In this document: piece after piece, positions 5,164 through 6,699 of the stretch
How positions within the stretch are numbered: position 1 is the stretch's first letter
How the letters are laid out: the number at the start of each line of letters is the position of its first letter
Source: CAVPEW01 sp050247895
GTDB taxonomy: Bacteria; Actinomycetota; Acidimicrobiia; Acidimicrobiales; VFJN01
NCBI GenBank assembly: GCA_050247895.1
Contig: JBFWTJ010000218.1
Location: 1-6,699, forward strand
Reading direction: 5' to 3'
DNA length: 6,699 nucleotides
Made by a program: the position numbers and the translations under genes
The notes under the pieces: generated by a model
Seen by the model: the letters and a program-made list of their open reading frames with translations, nothing else
Databases searched by the model: none
What the model was told of the DNA's origin: nothing

Positions 5164-5640
5164 TCACTCGCCCCGGTTGCGCCCGGCCAGGGCCCGCCGG
5201 GTCTCCATCTCGGCGTCCCGCTGGGCCAGCACCTGGCGCTTGTCGTAGGTCTTGCGGCCCCGGGCCAGGGCCAGCTCGACCTTGGCCCGGCCGTCCTTGA
5301 AGTAGACGGACAGGGGGATGAGCGCCAGGCGGTCCTGGTCGACCCGGGCCCGGAGGCGTTCGATCTCGCCCTTGTGGAGCAGGAGCTTGCGGTCCCGGTC
5401 GGGGTCGTGGCCGCTGTGGGCCTGGGAGAAGAGGTAGGTCGGGATGTGCATCGAGCGCAGCCAGGCCTCCCCGCCGTCGATCCGGGCGTAGGCGTCGGCG
5501 ATCTGCACCTTGGCGTCGCGCAGCGACTTCACCTCGCTGCCCCGCAGCACCAGGCCGGCCTCGACGGTCTCGAGGACCTCGTAGTTGCGCCGCGCCTGGC
5601 GGTTGGTGGCGACGACCTTGGTGCCGGACGGACGGGACAT
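5164..5640 (-). CDS. smpB: SsrA-binding protein SmpB
   Basis: 158-residue tmRNA partner that binds the tRNA-like domain, delivers tmRNA to stalled ribosomes and mimics a codon-anticodon interaction in the decoding centre. Signature segments are NRQARRNYEVLETVEAGLVL (13-32), GSEVKSLRDAKV (34-45), HIPTYLFSQAHSGHDPDRDR (65-84) leading into KLLLHK (85-90), and ALARGRKTYDKRQ (124-136), followed by a basic, charged C-terminal tail as in the family (usually 150-165 residues). The ATG at 5640 gives the canonical N-terminus. No Shine-Dalgarno precedes it, but a TAGCCT hexamer ends 9 bases upstream, suggesting a very short or absent leader. ssrA follows directly on the same strand, so the two partners of trans-translation are probably co-expressed. 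The gene is divergent from mec. Confidence 0.97.
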   Translation of the reverse strand: MSRPSGTKVVATNRQARRNYEVLETVEAGLVLRGSEVKSLRDAKVQIADAYARIDGGEAWLRSMHIPTYLFSQAHSGHDPDRDRKLLLHKGEIERLRARVDQDRLALIPLSVYFKDGRAKVELALARGRKTYDKRQVLAQRDAEMETRRALAGRNRGE

Positions 5641-5649
5641 GGGGCGTGC

Positions 5650-5655
5650 AGGCTA
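5650..5655 (-). promoter_or_regulatory. Possible -10 element for smpB, near-leaderless
   Basis: TAGCCT on the minus strand fits TANNNT, with 9 bases before the ATG at 5640. A start of transcription about 7 bases downstream would leave a leader of 0-3 bases, consistent with the missing Shine-Dalgarno. No good -35 is visible at standard spacing. Confidence 0.35.
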
Positions 5656-5708
5656 CCGCCGGGCCTGCGCCGGTCCCCGGCCGGTGCCAACGGCGCGGCG
5701 CGGGCCGG

Positions 5709-5714
5709 TAACGT
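5709..5714 (+). promoter_or_regulatory. -10 element for mec, predicted leaderless transcript
   Basis: TAACGT fits TANNNT and ends exactly 7 bases before the ATG at 5722, placing the transcription start at or one base before the A of the start codon. There is no Shine-Dalgarno. This is the arrangement described for leaderless genes in actinobacteria. The -35 region is not recognisable. Confidence 0.45.
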
Positions 5715-5721
5715 CCGGCCG

Positions 5722-6129
5722 ATGCTGGCGCTGACCCGGGCGGTGTGGCAGGAGGTCGTGGCCCACACCTACGACGGCCTGCCCGACGAGGCCTGCGGGC
5801 TGCTGGCCGGCCCGCCCGGTGCGGACCGGGCCGAGCGCTTCTACCCGTGCCGCAACGCGGCCGAGTCGAGCCGCGTGTACACGATCGATCCCCGGGAGCA
5901 CCTGCGCGCCGACCGGGAGGCCGAGGCCGACGGCCTGGAGATCATCGGCGTCGTCCACTCCCACACCCACACCGACGCGGTCCCGTCGCCCACCGACGTC
6001 AGCCAGGCGCCCGATCCGGCCTGGCACTACGTGATCGTGTCCCTCCGGGACCAGGCACCGATGCTGCGGTCGTGGCGGATCGCCGAGGGCACCGTGGCCG
6101 AAGAGGCCGTGGCCCTCGCGCCCGGATAG
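5722..6129 (+). CDS. mec: Mec-type JAMM/MPN+ metallopeptidase (CysO-cysteine hydrolase family)
   Basis: 135-residue zinc protease of the JAMM family. The full motif is visible: Glu23 in LPDEACGLLAG, then HSHTHTDAVPSPTD (79-92) with His79, His81, Ser89 and Asp92, an exact H-x-H-x7-S-x2-D. This length and the DEACGLL opening match the Mec branch. In mycobacteria this branch releases cysteine from the C-terminus of the sulfur-carrier protein CysO after CysM has built it there. The start is set at 5722 because MLALTRAVWQEV is the family-like N-terminus; the same frame is open much further upstream but runs antisense through smpB. No Shine-Dalgarno is present, and a TAACGT at the right distance suggests a leaderless mRNA. 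cysM begins 38 bases downstream on the same strand, which supports the sulfur-assimilation role. cysO is not between them. Confidence 0.9.
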   Translation: MLALTRAVWQEVVAHTYDGLPDEACGLLAGPPGADRAERFYPCRNAAESSRVYTIDPREHLRADREAEADGLEIIGVVHSHTHTDAVPSPTDVSQAPDPAWHYVIVSLRDQAPMLRSWRIAEGTVAEEAVALAPG

Positions 6130-6167
6130 CATTTCCGATCGAAGCAGTCGACTTTCCAGGAGCCTCG

Positions 6168-6699
6168 GTGGCCGTCCACGAGTCCGTTCTCGACCTCATC
6201 GGCGACACGCCGCTGCTCGACGTCACCCAGCTCAGCCCGAACCCCCGCGTGCGGATCCTGGCCAAGCTCGAGGGTCAGAACCCGGGCGGTTCGGTCAAGG
6301 ACCGGGCGGCCAAGCAGATGGTGGTCGACGCCGAGAAGGACGGGATCCTGGTGCCCGGTTCGGGCCAGGTGATCCTGGAGTCGTCCTCGGGCAACACCGG
6401 CATCGCGCTGGCGATGATCGCCCGCACCCGGGGCTACCGGCTCAAGGTCGTCCTGCCCGAGAACGTGTCGGTCGAGCGTCGCCAGCTCCTGGAGGTCTGG
6501 GGGGCCGAGATCATCCCCAGCCCCGGTTCGGAGGGCTCGAACGGGGCCATGCGCCGGGCCCAGGCCATGGCCGCCGAGCACGACGACTGGTGGTTCCCGT
6601 TCCAGTACGGCAACCCGTCCAACGCCAAGGCCCACTACGAGGGCACCGGTCCCGAGATCTGGCGGGACTGCCCCGAGGTCACCCACTTCGTCGCCGGGC
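6168..6699 (+). CDS. cysM: Cysteine synthase CysM-type (O-phosphoserine sulfhydrylase-like), 3' end beyond window
   Basis: PLP-dependent beta-replacement enzyme making cysteine from an activated serine and a sulfur donor. The first 177 residues are present, of about 300-325 for the family. Motifs: LIGDTPLL (10-17), NPGGSVKDR (38-46) with the PLP lysine Lys44, the substrate loop ESSSGNTGIALA (71-82), PENVSVERRQLLE, and YQYGNP-like QYGNPSN, HYEGTGPE and VTHFVAG at the edge. The PENxSVERRQLLE, HYxGTGPE and ThrHisPheValAlaGly segments are close to Mycobacterium tuberculosis CysM, which uses O-phosphoserine and the thiocarboxylated carrier CysO. Whether the specificity residues and the C-terminal tail agree cannot be seen here. 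The start is GTG at 6168 with AGGAG 5 bases upstream. It lies 38 bases after mec, probably as one operon. Confidence 0.94.
   Translation, partial: MAVHESVLDLIGDTPLLDVTQLSPNPRVRILAKLEGQNPGGSVKDRAAKQMVVDAEKDGILVPGSGQVILESSSGNTGIALAMIARTRGYRLKVVLPENVSVERRQLLEVWGAEIIPSPGSEGSNGAMRRAQAMAAEHDDWWFPFQYGNPSNAKAHYEGTGPEIWRDCPEVTHFVAG

Noticed and set aside
5374..5721. Longer N-terminus for mec
   Set aside because: The upstream part is antisense to smpB and shows no homology; the JAMM protein has its usual length from 5722.
1..6699. Mobile element, CRISPR array or phage genes
   Set aside because: No transposase, integrase, terminal repeats or spaced repeats are visible; composition is even across the window.

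Overview
The window is very GC-rich, with codons ending almost always in G or C. Its gene content (CysM and Mec of mycobacterial type, SmpB/tmRNA, a CaiC-like acyl-CoA ligase) points to a high-GC actinobacterium. Acidimicrobiia or a related deep actinobacterial lineage is my inference; no taxonomic marker in the window settles it. I see no mobile element, CRISPR array or tRNA, and no gene-free stretch longer than about 140 bases.

Left half (1-4143): a CoA-ester catabolism locus. On the minus strand are a truncated acyl-CoA synthetase (1-1055, its C-terminus lies off the window) and, upstream of it, a short crotonase-like protein (1171-1767). Divergently, on the plus strand, a tight operon runs: a full crotonase with an unusual N-terminal extension (1855-2826), a second short crotonase-like protein overlapping it by one base (2826-3341), and a short-chain dehydrogenase resembling 3-alpha-hydroxysteroid dehydrogenase (3358-4143). 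Together they could activate an acid to its CoA ester and carry out hydration/isomerisation and alcohol/ketone steps, perhaps on a steroid- or terpenoid-like substrate. The substrate is inferred, not shown. Both short crotonase-like proteins lack the expected catalytic glutamates. The synthetase has its own good promoter followed by an operator-like inverted repeat.

Right half (4285-6699): housekeeping functions. On the minus strand, in transcription order, are smpB (5164-5640), the tmRNA gene ssrA (4739-5125, tag ending FALAA) and a Gdx/SugE-type guanidinium exporter (4285-4605). The exporter leader carries a guanidine-III (ykkC-III) riboswitch at 4618-4660, directly against the ribosome binding site. 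This is the clearest regulatory discovery in the window. Divergent from smpB are mec (5722-6129), a JAMM metallopeptidase, and the 5' part of cysM (6168-end). These are two parts of the CysO-dependent cysteine pathway, but no cysO lies between them. mec, and possibly smpB, look leaderless.

The SDR and the exporter converge on a 141-base gap (4144-4284) that holds only small inverted repeats.
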